Source: Nocardioides sp. (GTDB taxonomy: Bacteria > Actinomycetota > Actinomycetes > Propionibacteriales > Nocardioidaceae). From it: a stretch of 61,336 nt of DNA. This document shows, piece after piece, positions 1 to 7,348 of the stretch. The notes under the pieces are model-generated. The model saw only the letters and a program-made list of their open reading frames with translations. It did no database searches and was not told where the DNA came from. How positions within the stretch are numbered: position 1 is the first letter of the stretch; each line of letters starts with the position of its first letter. A program made the position numbers and the translations under genes. Location of the stretch: the NCBI RefSeq assembly GCF_030150155.1, contig NZ_JASLGR010000045.1, positions 1 through 61,336 of the forward strand, given 5' to 3'.

Positions 1-786
1 CTGGTGTTCGGCCAGATGGACGAGCCGCCGGGCACCCGCCTGCGGGTCGCGCTGTCCGCGCTCACCATGGCGGAGTACTTCCGCGACGTGCAGAAGCAGG
101 ACGTGCTGCTGTTCATCGACAACATCTTCCGCTTCACCCAGGCCGGTTCGGAGGTGTCGACCCTGCTCGGTCGGATGCCGTCCGCCGTGGGCTACCAGCC
201 CAACCTCGCCGACGAGATGGGTACGCTCCAGGAGCGCATCACCTCCACGCGTGGTCACTCGATCACCTCGATGCAGGCGATCTACGTGCCGGCCGACGAC
301 TACACCGACCCGGCGCCGGCGACGACCTTCGCCCACCTCGACGCCACCACCGAGCTCTCCCGTGAGATCGCTTCGCTGGGTATCTACCCGGCGGTGGACC
401 CGCTGACGTCGACGTCGCGCATCCTGGACCCGCAGTACATCGGGCAGGCGCACTACGACTGCGCGATCCGGATCAAGCAGATCCTGCAGCGCAACAAGGA
501 GCTCCAGGACATCATCGCCATCCTCGGTGTCGACGAGCTCTCGGAGGAGGACCGCACGGTCGTCCACCGTGCCCGTCGTATCCAGCGCTTCCTGTCGCAG
601 AACACGTACGTCGCCAAGCAGTTCACCGGCATCGAGGGGTCGACGGTTCCGATCGCCGACACCATCGAGGCGTTCAACAAGATCTGCGACGGCGAGTACG
701 ACCACGTCGCCGAGCAGGCGTTCTTCATGTGCGGTGGGCTCGACGACGTCGAGGCCAACTGGGCTGAGATCCAGAAGAGCCTCTGA
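1..786 (+). CDS. atpD: ATP synthase F1 subunit beta (C-terminal part)
   Basis: Catalytic beta subunit of the membrane-bound F1Fo ATP synthase, facing the cytoplasm. The reading frame is open at the left edge, so only the last 261 codons are present. Visible are the Walker B stretch LLFIDNIFRF, the adenine-binding region after GYQPNLADEMG, and the DELSEED loop (here DELSEED followed by RTVVHRARR) that contacts the gamma/epsilon stalk. It is followed after 2 bases by atpC, the usual end of the atp operon. The P-loop lies outside the window. Identification is secure. Confidence 0.98.
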   Translation: MVFGQMDEPPGTRLRVALSALTMAEYFRDVQKQDVLLFIDNIFRFTQAGSEVSTLLGRMPSAVGYQPNLADEMGTLQERITSTRGHSITSMQAIYVPADDYTDPAPATTFAHLDATTELSREIASLGIYPAVDPLTSTSRILDPQYIGQAHYDCAIRIKQILQRNKELQDIIAILGVDELSEEDRTVVHRARRIQRFLSQNTYVAKQFTGIEGSTVPIADTIEAFNKICDGEYDHVAEQAFFMCGGLDDVEANWAEIQKSL

Positions 787-788
787 GC

Positions 789-1049
789 ATGGCTGGCACG
801 ATCACCGTCGATCTCGTCGCTGCAGACCGTGTGGTCTGGAGCGGCGAGGCCTCGACGGTCTCTGCCCGGACGGTGGACGGGGACCTCGGCATCCTGCCGG
901 GGCACGCCCCGCTGCTCTCCCTGCTCGCGTCCTCCGCCGTCGAGATCAAGGCCACCGAGGGTGGCGTGGTGACGGCAGAGGTCGACGGAGGCTTCATCTC
1001 GGTGGCTCACGACCACGTGTCGATCCTCTCCGAGCACGTTTCGCTCTGA
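789..1049 (+). CDS. atpC: ATP synthase F1 subunit epsilon, short form
   Basis: Epsilon subunit of the F1 central stalk, 86 residues. The whole protein corresponds to the N-terminal beta-sandwich domain: LGILPGHAPLLSLL is typical, and it ends at HVSILSEHVSL. The C-terminal two-helix domain that makes up the last 40-50 residues in most bacteria is missing. The start ATG lies 2 bases after the atpD stop. The following gene starts 7 bases after the stop, and no remnant of the helical domain is visible, so this looks like a native short form rather than a frameshift. Confidence 0.95.
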   Translation: MAGTITVDLVAADRVVWSGEASTVSARTVDGDLGILPGHAPLLSLLASSAVEIKATEGGVVTAEVDGGFISVAHDHVSILSEHVSL

Positions 1050-1056
1050 TCCACGG

Positions 1057-1506
1057 ATGGCGCTTTGGGAATGGTTGCTTGACGCCGTCGGCGTCCTGCT
1101 GCTCCTTGTTGTCGCATACTTCGTGTGTCTGATGGTCCGCCGTCGGGTGATCGCCCGTCACGGTGGCACCTTCGAGCTTGCCTACCGCGTCCGGGCCGAC
1201 CAGCCCGGGCGCGGTTGGCTTCTCGGAATCGGGCGCTACTCCGGCGACAGCCTCGAGTGGTTCCGCGTCTTCTCGCTCTCACCGGCGCCCAAACGCCGCT
1301 GGGAGCGCGAGGCGATGTCCTACCGCTCCAGCCGTGAGCCCGGCCCCGACGAGTCGATCGCGCTCTATCCGGGCCACGTCATCGTGGTGTGCGACGTCGA
1401 GGGCGAGGGCCCCGACGGCGTGCAGCTGGCGATGGCCTCGGAGTCGCTGATCGGCTTCCAGGCCTGGCTCGAGTCGCGTAACCCCGGGACCGACTGGTCC
1501 CGATGA
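1057..1506 (+). CDS. DUF2550 family membrane-anchored protein
   Basis: 149-residue protein with one N-terminal membrane helix (about residues 8-26, WLLDAVGVLLLLVVAYFVCL) and a soluble domain rich in Arg/Trp/Glu. It matches the actinobacterial DUF2550 family, which is commonly found directly after atpC. The function is unknown. It starts 7 bases after atpC and its stop overlaps the next start by four bases (ATGA), so it is probably part of the atp transcript or a read-through operon. Confidence 0.85.
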   Translation: MALWEWLLDAVGVLLLLVVAYFVCLMVRRRVIARHGGTFELAYRVRADQPGRGWLLGIGRYSGDSLEWFRVFSLSPAPKRRWEREAMSYRSSREPGPDESIALYPGHVIVVCDVEGEGPDGVQLAMASESLIGFQAWLESRNPGTDWSR

Positions 1507-2693
1507 ACGCACCGAGTCCTTCTCTGGCTCGGGGGCGCACCGCGGTGTTCGCGGTGTTCGCTCTGTCCGGCCTCCTCTTCGCCTCCCTGGTGTCGCGTCT
1601 GCCCGACGTGCGCGAGGGCCTGAGCCTGTCCAACGGCTCCCTGGGCCTGCTGCTGCTGTCGATGTCGGCCGGCAGCGTGATCTCGCTGCCGCTGGCCGGC
1701 CGCCTGATCGAGCGCTTCGGTGCCACCGCGGTGGTGCGCGTCGGAGGCGTCGCCGTCGTGGCGGGCATCCTCGGTGCCGGCATCGGCGCCACCACCCTGG
1801 GCTGGCTCCCACTGGTCGGGGTCAGCCTCTTCGTCGAAGGCGTCGGCGTCTCGGTCTGGGACGTCGCCATGAACGTCGAGGGCGCCGAGCTCGAGCGGCA
1901 GCTCAAACGCACGATCATGCCGCGGTTCCACGCGTCGTGGAGCGTCGGCTCCATCGTCGGCAGCGGCATCGGCATCCCGATGGCCGCCTTCGGCGTGCCG
2001 GTGGGCGTGCACCTGCTGATCGTCGCGGTGCCGGCGTACGCGGCGACCTTCTTCTTCTCCGAACGCTTCCTGCCCCAGGGCACGCACGTCACCCCGACCG
2101 GTGACGACGTCGCGCCGATCAACCCGTGGCGCGAACGGCGCACGCTGCTGATCGGTGTGATGGTGCTGGCCTACGCGATGGTCGAGGGCGCCGCCAACGA
2201 CTGGCTGAGCCTGGGCTTCATCGACGGCTACGACGTGCCGCACTGGGTCGGCGTCTCGGCGTTCTCGCTGTTCGTGGTCTCGATGACCACCGGCCGCTTC
2301 GTCGGCCCGATCCTGCTCGACCGGTTCGGGCGTGCCCCGATGTTGTGGGGCTGTTCAGCAGCGTCCTTCGTCGGCATCCTCGTCACCGTGTACGCCGGCT
2401 CCGCGCAGCTCGCTCTGGTCGGTGTCGTGATCTGGGGTCTGGGTGCCGCGCTCGGCTTCCCGGTCGGGATGAGCGCCGCCGCCGACGACCCGGTCGGCTC
2501 GGCCAAGCGGGTCAGCGCCGTGTCCACGATCGGCTACGGGGCGTTCCTGATCGGGCCGCCGTTCCTGGGCTGGATCGGGGACCACGTCGGCACCCTGGAC
2601 TCCCTGCTCGTGGTCGCGGCGCTGATGATCCCCGCCGCGATGAGCGTCTTCGCCGTGCGGCGCGCCAGCGTCCCGGTCGCGGTGAAGGAGTAA
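1503..2693 (+). CDS. MFS transporter, YbjJ-like
   Basis: 396-residue integral membrane protein with about 12 hydrophobic helices and the loop SRLPDVREGLSLSNGSLG followed by GRLIERFG, characteristic of YbjJ-type major facilitator proteins. The second half carries ANDWLSLGFID and GRFVGPILLDRFGR, again typical of the subfamily. The substrate is unknown. The ATG start overlaps the DUF2550 stop by four bases, which indicates translational coupling. Confidence 0.85.
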   Translation: MNAPSPSLARGRTAVFAVFALSGLLFASLVSRLPDVREGLSLSNGSLGLLLLSMSAGSVISLPLAGRLIERFGATAVVRVGGVAVVAGILGAGIGATTLGWLPLVGVSLFVEGVGVSVWDVAMNVEGAELERQLKRTIMPRFHASWSVGSIVGSGIGIPMAAFGVPVGVHLLIVAVPAYAATFFFSERFLPQGTHVTPTGDDVAPINPWRERRTLLIGVMVLAYAMVEGAANDWLSLGFIDGYDVPHWVGVSAFSLFVVSMTTGRFVGPILLDRFGRAPMLWGCSAASFVGILVTVYAGSAQLALVGVVIWGLGAALGFPVGMSAAADDPVGSAKRVSAVSTIGYGAFLIGPPFLGWIGDHVGTLDSLLVVAALMIPAAMSVFAVRRASVPVAVKE

Positions 2694-2744
2694 CTGCTGG
2701 TCAGCGGGCCGTGCGGGTCTCCCCGCAGCGGTGTCGACCAGCAG
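2694..2744. terminator. Stem-loop between convergent genes
   Basis: Nested inverted repeat between the converging MFS and adenosyltransferase genes. The outer arms are CTGCTGGTC (2694-2702) and GACCAGCAG (2736-2744), with an inner GCGGG/CCCGC hairpin at 2713-2726. There is no T-tract, as is common in actinomycetes. It could serve both strands. Confidence 0.55.
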
Positions 2745-2754
2745 GTGTGTCTCC

Positions 2755-3327
2755 TCAGCGCTCTCCGCCGGGGACCCAGAGCACGTCGCCGAGCTCGCGG
2801 TTCTCGTAGCGGGCCAGGATGAAGAGCAGGTCCGAGAGCCGGTTGAGGTACGTGATCGCGAGCTTGTTCATCGACTCGCCGTGGACCTCGTACGCCGCCC
2901 AGGCCGCCCGCTCGGCGCGGCGGGTGACGGTCCGGGCGACGTGCAGCAGGGCCGAGGCCGGCGTACCGCCGTTGAGGATGAAGCTGCGCAGGTTCGGCAG
3001 GTCCTCGTTGAACCTGTCGCACCAGGACTCCAGCCGGTCGACGTAGTCCTGCTCCACCCGCAGCGGGGGATAGGCGGGGTTCTCCACCACCGGCGTGCAG
3101 AAGTCGGCGCCGACGTCTAAGAGGTCGTTCTGCACCCGCAGCAGCACCTCGGCGACGGCCGGGTCCGGTGAGGTGGTGGCCAGGACGACGCCGAGGCTGG
3201 CGTTGGCCTCGTCCACGTCGGCGTAGGCGGCAAGACGAAGATCGGTCTTCGTCGTCTCGCTCATGTCGCCGAGTCGCGTTGTTCCTGCGTCGCCGGTGCG
3301 GGTGTAGATCCGGGTGAGGTTGACCAT
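2755..3327 (-). CDS. Cob(I)alamin adenosyltransferase, PduO type
   Basis: Transfers the adenosyl group of ATP to cob(I)alamin to make adenosylcobalamin. 190 residues with the family hallmarks YTRTGDAGTTRLGD near the N-terminus, YADVDEANASLG, RSFILNGGTPASALLHVAR, and RLSDLLFILARYEN at the end. The product is the cofactor of the mutase MeaA encoded 4 kb away, so the two are functionally linked. The ATG start is followed directly by the conserved N-terminus. It is convergent with the MFS gene. Confidence 0.92.
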   Translation of the reverse strand: MVNLTRIYTRTGDAGTTRLGDMSETTKTDLRLAAYADVDEANASLGVVLATTSPDPAVAEVLLRVQNDLLDVGADFCTPVVENPAYPPLRVEQDYVDRLESWCDRFNEDLPNLRSFILNGGTPASALLHVARTVTRRAERAAWAAYEVHGESMNKLAITYLNRLSDLLFILARYENRELGDVLWVPGGER

Positions 3328-3424
3328 GAGGAGGACACTAGCCGTCCGAGCTGGAGTCGGCGCACGACGATCAGCTCGCGCAGCTCCCGGCGCCGTTGGG
3401 CGTCGGTGAGGCGGGGGTTCGGGC

Positions 3425-5941
3425 TCATGCTTCCCTCCTGAGAACGGTGGAGCGGGTGCGGGTGACGGCGGCGGTCAGCAGGCCGGCCAGGAGCGGCAGC
3501 CCGATCACGACGGCGCCCAGGAGTGGCCAGGGGATCACCAGGATCCAGCCCGTGCCGCCGTTGATGGTGAGCAGCCGCGATGCGGTGATGCCCGGGGTGA
3601 AGCCGACGACGACGCCGAGCACCGCGCCGACGAAGGCGATCAGGAAGGCATGCGCCCCGGCGACGGCCCGTCGGGTCCGCGGGCGGGCGCCCACGGCGGA
3701 GAGGGTGTCGAGGTCGTTGCGGGCATCGTCGAGGGCGAGGCCGGTGGCGGTGAACGTGCCGAGCAGCACGGTGAAGGCGCCGAGCGCACCGAGCAGGGCG
3801 AAGAGGAGCCAGTAGTAGGACTGCTGCTGCTCGGCCACCTCGACCGCGGCGTTGCCGGAGGTCAGCGACTGGGCGATCGCCTCGATCTGGCCCGCCGCCG
3901 CTGCGCGGCCGTCAGCGATCAGCACGGCGACCTCGTCCGAGCCGGCGCCCAGGTGCAGGCGTGCTGCGGTGGCCGGCGGGATGACCAGGCCCGCTACCAC
4001 CGGCCGCGGCGCGCCGTCGGGCACGGTGCCGGCCATCCGCAGGTCGGCGACCGTCGCGTCGACCGAGAGCCTCGACTCGCCCTCATCGCTCCAGTCGGAG
4101 AACTCGACCGGTCCGTCGTGCGCCGCGCTCTCCCGGTCGACCAGCGCCCGTCCGGCCTGGAGCGCTGAACGTGCTGCCTCGCTGAGGTGCACACCCCAGG
4201 CCCGCAGGGTGGCGTCGTCGGCGACCACGACCGCGGTGGCGTACTGCGAGATCGCGGGGTTGTCGATCATGGAGGAGTCCGGGTCGAGACCGGCGCTTCC
4301 GACCCGCTGCAGGCGGGTCAGGGTGATCCCGGTCTGCTGCTTGACCGCGGCGACCACCGGGGCGACCTGGGCGGACTCGAAGACCGAGAGGGTGACGGTG
4401 CCGAGCGGGTAGCCGGCGGTGTAGTCACGGGAGTTCTGCCGATCGTCGCTGGCCGAGGCGATCCCGAGCGCGACCACGGCCGAGACCGACGCCATCACCG
4501 CGGCGATGGCGGGGGCGCTCCGGCTGCGGTGCCGGTCGGCGTCACGCAACGAGATCCGCAGCGCCAGGCCGAGCCGCGGGGCGATCCGTGCGATCGTCGC
4601 GATCAGCCAGGGCGTCATCATCACCGCACCGCAGACCGAGACGACGGCCCACCATGCGTTGACCAGGTCGCCGGTGCTGGCGCTGAGCGAGTTGATCGAG
4701 CCCATCGTCCCGACGAAGAGCACCACGGCGCCGAGGATCGGCCAGCCCGCCTTGACCCGCGGTGCCGGCTGCCGGTCCGACAGGGCGGTGACCACATCGG
4801 CACGGGCCGCCAGCCGGGCCGGGACGACGCTGGCCAGCACGGCCGACAGCGTGCCGAGCACGATCGCCGGGCCGACCGCGATCCAGCCGATGTCGAACGG
4901 TCCCGCAGTCAGTCCCCAGAGCCGCTCGACCAGGCTGAGCCCGGCCCAGGTGAGCGGGATCGACAGGGCCGCACCGAGCACCGAGGCGGTCAGCCCGAGG
5001 ATCAGCCCCTGGGCCAGCACGGTCCGGCGGATGTGCTGCGGCGTGCCACCGGCGACCGCGAGCAGGGCCAGGGTGCGTCGTTGACGGCGTACGCCGACAG
5101 CGAAGGCCGGTCCGGCGAGCAGCACGATCTCGATCAGCAGGCAGGTGATCAGCAGCGTGATCAAGGAGACGTCGGTGCCCGACAGCGAGTTGTTCCAGTC
5201 CCACCCCGTGGCGGTGCGGTCGGTCACGGTGAAGCCGTTGTGCTCCAGGCGGTCGAGGGTGGCGGTGTCGAGGGGAGCGTCGTCGGCGCTGCCGACCAGG
5301 AAGGTCCAGGAGACCGGCGAGGAGGCGGTGCCCGAGGAGGCAGGAAGCGAGGTCGCCGTGGTGACGACCGCGGCGTCGTTCTGCACCGTCCGGTCGTAGA
5401 AGGAGCGCGCGACGCCGACCACGTGCAGCTGCTGTCCGCCGCTGCTCAGCATGGTGCCCACGGCGGCGCCGTCGTGTGCCAGGTGCGGGCTGACCGCGAT
5501 TTCGCCGGCAGTTCGTGGCAGTCGGCCGCTGACGACCTGCACCAGCCCGGCAGCCAGGGGTGAGCCGAGATCGGTCTGGAGGACGTCCACGGACCAGCCG
5601 TTGGCGCCGGGGGCCGCAAGCCAGTGGGCGGACCAGTCGGCGGGGACGGCGGGGAGGTCGGTCGCCGCCGTGAGGCGTTGGCGGGCCTGGGTGGCGGTGA
5701 GGGAGTCGATCTGCCTCGGGTCCGTCGTGATGCCCGCCTCGTCGCCGGAGAACGTCACCAGCGCGCGGGCACTGCCGTACGTCGACGAGCGCGCCTCGAC
5801 GCCGGTGATCTCCGAGGTCTCGATCACCGTGACGGCGCTGACGCTGGCCAGGATCGGCAGCCCGATCAGGGCGAGCACCAGCAGGGAGCGGCCCTTGTAT
5901 CTGACGATCTCGCGCCAGGCCAGCCGCAGCGCGGGCCTCAC
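3425..5941 (-). CDS. ABC transporter permease, FtsX family (duplicated domain)
   Basis: 838-residue MacB/FtsX-type permease. There is an N-terminal membrane helix after RYKGRSLLVLALIGLPIL, a large extracytoplasmic region, a block of membrane helices around residues 255-370, a second extracytoplasmic region and a final set of helices ending with TLSAVGARPRTRRAVAG. It thus has two FtsX domains. It overlaps the ATPase gene upstream by four bases (start and stop share ATGA), so PadR, ATPase and permease form one operon. The exported substrate is unknown. Confidence 0.9.
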   Translation of the reverse strand: MRPALRLAWREIVRYKGRSLLVLALIGLPILASVSAVTVIETSEITGVEARSSTYGSARALVTFSGDEAGITTDPRQIDSLTATQARQRLTAATDLPAVPADWSAHWLAAPGANGWSVDVLQTDLGSPLAAGLVQVVSGRLPRTAGEIAVSPHLAHDGAAVGTMLSSGGQQLHVVGVARSFYDRTVQNDAAVVTTATSLPASSGTASSPVSWTFLVGSADDAPLDTATLDRLEHNGFTVTDRTATGWDWNNSLSGTDVSLITLLITCLLIEIVLLAGPAFAVGVRRQRRTLALLAVAGGTPQHIRRTVLAQGLILGLTASVLGAALSIPLTWAGLSLVERLWGLTAGPFDIGWIAVGPAIVLGTLSAVLASVVPARLAARADVVTALSDRQPAPRVKAGWPILGAVVLFVGTMGSINSLSASTGDLVNAWWAVVSVCGAVMMTPWLIATIARIAPRLGLALRISLRDADRHRSRSAPAIAAVMASVSAVVALGIASASDDRQNSRDYTAGYPLGTVTLSVFESAQVAPVVAAVKQQTGITLTRLQRVGSAGLDPDSSMIDNPAISQYATAVVVADDATLRAWGVHLSEAARSALQAGRALVDRESAAHDGPVEFSDWSDEGESRLSVDATVADLRMAGTVPDGAPRPVVAGLVIPPATAARLHLGAGSDEVAVLIADGRAAAAGQIEAIAQSLTSGNAAVEVAEQQQSYYWLLFALLGALGAFTVLLGTFTATGLALDDARNDLDTLSAVGARPRTRRAVAGAHAFLIAFVGAVLGVVVGFTPGITASRLLTINGGTGWILVIPWPLLGAVVIGLPLLAGLLTAAVTRTRSTVLRREA

Positions 5942-6633
5942 GCGCCACCGCCCGCGATGTCGACGATCTTGCCGTCGCGGACCATCACGATCCGGTCCGC
6001 CCAGGCCGCGTGCCGCGAGTCGTGGGTGACCAGCACCCCGCCGGCCCCGGCATCGATCCGCTCGCGCAGCACCTTGAGCACCTCCTCGCCGGTACGGGAG
6101 TCCAGGGCGCCGGTCGGCTCGTCGGCCAGCAGCAGCCGACGCGGGCCGGCCAGGGCCCTGGCGATCGCGATCCGTTGGCGCTGACCGCCGGAGAGCTGGT
6201 CGGGGAAGCGCCGGTCGGCGTCGGGGAGTCCGACCTCGACCAGGGCGTCGCGGCCGATCTTGTTCGCAGCCGACGTCGCGATGCCGTCGAGCTCGAGCGG
6301 CAGGGTGATGTTCTCCAGTGCTGTCAGGGTGGGGATCAGGTTGAGCTCCTGGAAGACGTAGCCGACCGAGCGGCGACGGATCTGGGCCAGGGTCGCGGCC
6401 GACGCGCCCCGCAGCGAGCGGCCCTCGACCAGGACGTCGCCGCCGTCGAAGCGCTCCAGGCCGCCGGCGATCTGGAGCAGCGTGGACTTCCCGGCGCCCG
6501 AGGGACCCATGATCGCGACGAGCTCCCCGGCGGCAACCTCCAGGGAGACGTTGTCCAGAGCGAGGAAGGAGGATTCCCCGTCGCGGTAGGAGCGTGAGAC
6601 GTGGCTGAGGGTCAGCACGGGCTGGGCGGTCAT
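5938..6633 (-). CDS. ABC transporter ATP-binding protein (MacB/LolD type)
   Basis: 231-residue ATPase that powers the FtsX permease downstream. Walker A GPSGAGKST is at about residues 43-51, the signature LSGGQRQRIAIARA follows, Walker B is LLLADEPTGALD, and the H-loop is VTHDSR. The chosen ATG at 6633 overlaps the PadR stop (ATGA) and gives the standard family N-terminus MTAQPVLTL. A longer frame upstream is the shadow of PadR and was discarded. Confidence 0.93.
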   Translation of the reverse strand: MTAQPVLTLSHVSRSYRDGESSFLALDNVSLEVAAGELVAIMGPSGAGKSTLLQIAGGLERFDGGDVLVEGRSLRGASAATLAQIRRRSVGYVFQELNLIPTLTALENITLPLELDGIATSAANKIGRDALVEVGLPDADRRFPDQLSGGQRQRIAIARALAGPRRLLLADEPTGALDSRTGEEVLKVLRERIDAGAGGVLVTHDSRHAAWADRIVMVRDGKIVDIAGGGA

Positions 6634-7196
6634 CGGGCGATCTCCTGGGACGAGGTACGGACGGTGTGCTCGGCGGGCTGGGCCATCAGACGGCCCTCGA
6701 TGTGGTCGAGCCAGCGCACGAGCGCTTCGGCGTCGAAGATGCGGCGTTCCAGGACGAGCTCGGCGGCCAGCGAGTCGGTGCCCGATCGTTTCGCCCGGGT
6801 CAGCTCCTGGAGGTGGGCGAGGGCGGCGGTGCGCTGACGCTGGACCAGAGTGGCCGCCTCGACACCGGGCACCGTCACCGCCAGGGCGAGCTTGATGGTC
6901 AGCTCGTCGCGGGGGTCGGCGACGGTCGGAGTGGCCGAGGCCCACCAGTGCGAGACCTCTGCCTGCCCGTCCTCGGTGAGGGCGTAGGGGATCGTCTTGG
7001 TGTCCTCGACCTCGCCGTGGTCGCCGTGGACATGGCTGACCAGACCGTCGCGCTCGAGTCGCTGGAGGGTGGAGTAGACCTGCCCGATGTTGAGCGGCCA
7101 GGTGTCGCCGGTCCGGCGTTCGAACTCCGCGCGGAGTTGAGCGCCGTACATCGGCTGCTCGGAGAGGAGGGCCAGAAGCCCGTTGCGCACGCTCAC
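6630..7196 (-). CDS. PadR family transcriptional regulator
   Basis: 188-residue regulator with the PadR winged-helix N-terminus (SVRNGLLALLSEQPMYG, then GQVYSTLQRLERDGLV) and a C-terminal Vir-like helical dimerisation region. It most likely represses its own operon with the ABC exporter and responds to a compound the exporter removes. The GTG start at 7196 gives the standard PadR N-terminus. The in-frame ATG at 7211 lies inside the palindromic operator and is less likely. A promoter ending exactly at the GTG suggests leaderless mRNA. Confidence 0.92.
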   Translation of the reverse strand: MSVRNGLLALLSEQPMYGAQLRAEFERRTGDTWPLNIGQVYSTLQRLERDGLVSHVHGDHGEVEDTKTIPYALTEDGQAEVSHWWASATPTVADPRDELTIKLALAVTVPGVEAATLVQRQRTAALAHLQELTRAKRSGTDSLAAELVLERRIFDAEALVRWLDHIEGRLMAQPAEHTVRTSSQEIAR

Positions 7197-7232
7197 ATAC
7201 TCAGTATGCATACCGAGTATGCAGGGGGTCAA
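7196..7232 (-). promoter_or_regulatory. padR promoter with overlapping PadR operator
   Basis: On the minus strand, a -35 TTGACC (7227-7232), an 18-bp spacer, a -10-like CATACT (7203-7208) and then six bases lead to the GTG start. A 26-bp near-perfect palindrome (7196-7221, arms CATACTC and GAGTATG, one mismatched pair) fills the spacer, the -10 and the start site. This placement fits autorepression by PadR. Confidence 0.7.
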
Positions 7233-7311
7233 CGACTGGTCTAGGCGAGTCGTGAGCCCGATCACGCGGGCGAGGAGTGGGATTTTCCACACACCAGATT
7301 CACGAAGGGTG

Positions 7312-7341
7312 GTTACTTGTCAGTAACAACCTGATTAAGGT
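7312..7341 (+). promoter_or_regulatory. meaA operator/promoter, GTTACT-N4-AGTAAC
   Basis: A perfect 6-4-6 palindrome, GTTACT-TGTC-AGTAAC (7312-7327), overlaps a plausible -35 TTACTT (7313-7318). After a 17-bp spacer comes TAAGGT (7336-7341, TAnnnT-type -10), and 7 bases later the ATG of meaA. The arrangement suggests a leaderless promoter under a repressor. The same motif precedes ccr and, in weaker form, other genes of the pathway. Confidence 0.65.
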
Positions 7342-7348
7342 GACCCCC

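Noticed and set aside
2687..2705. AGTAAC next to GGTCAG after the MFS gene as a further copy of the meaA/ccr operator
   Set aside because: The arms are not in inverted orientation with 4-base spacing, and the position is downstream of convergent genes.
3261..3428. 55-codon minus-strand frame starting in the ATGA overlap with the FtsX permease stop (begins SPNPRLTDAQRRRELREL)
   Set aside because: The start is well placed, but the frame runs 67 bases into the adenosyltransferase gene in another frame and has no recognised family. Kept only as a possibility.
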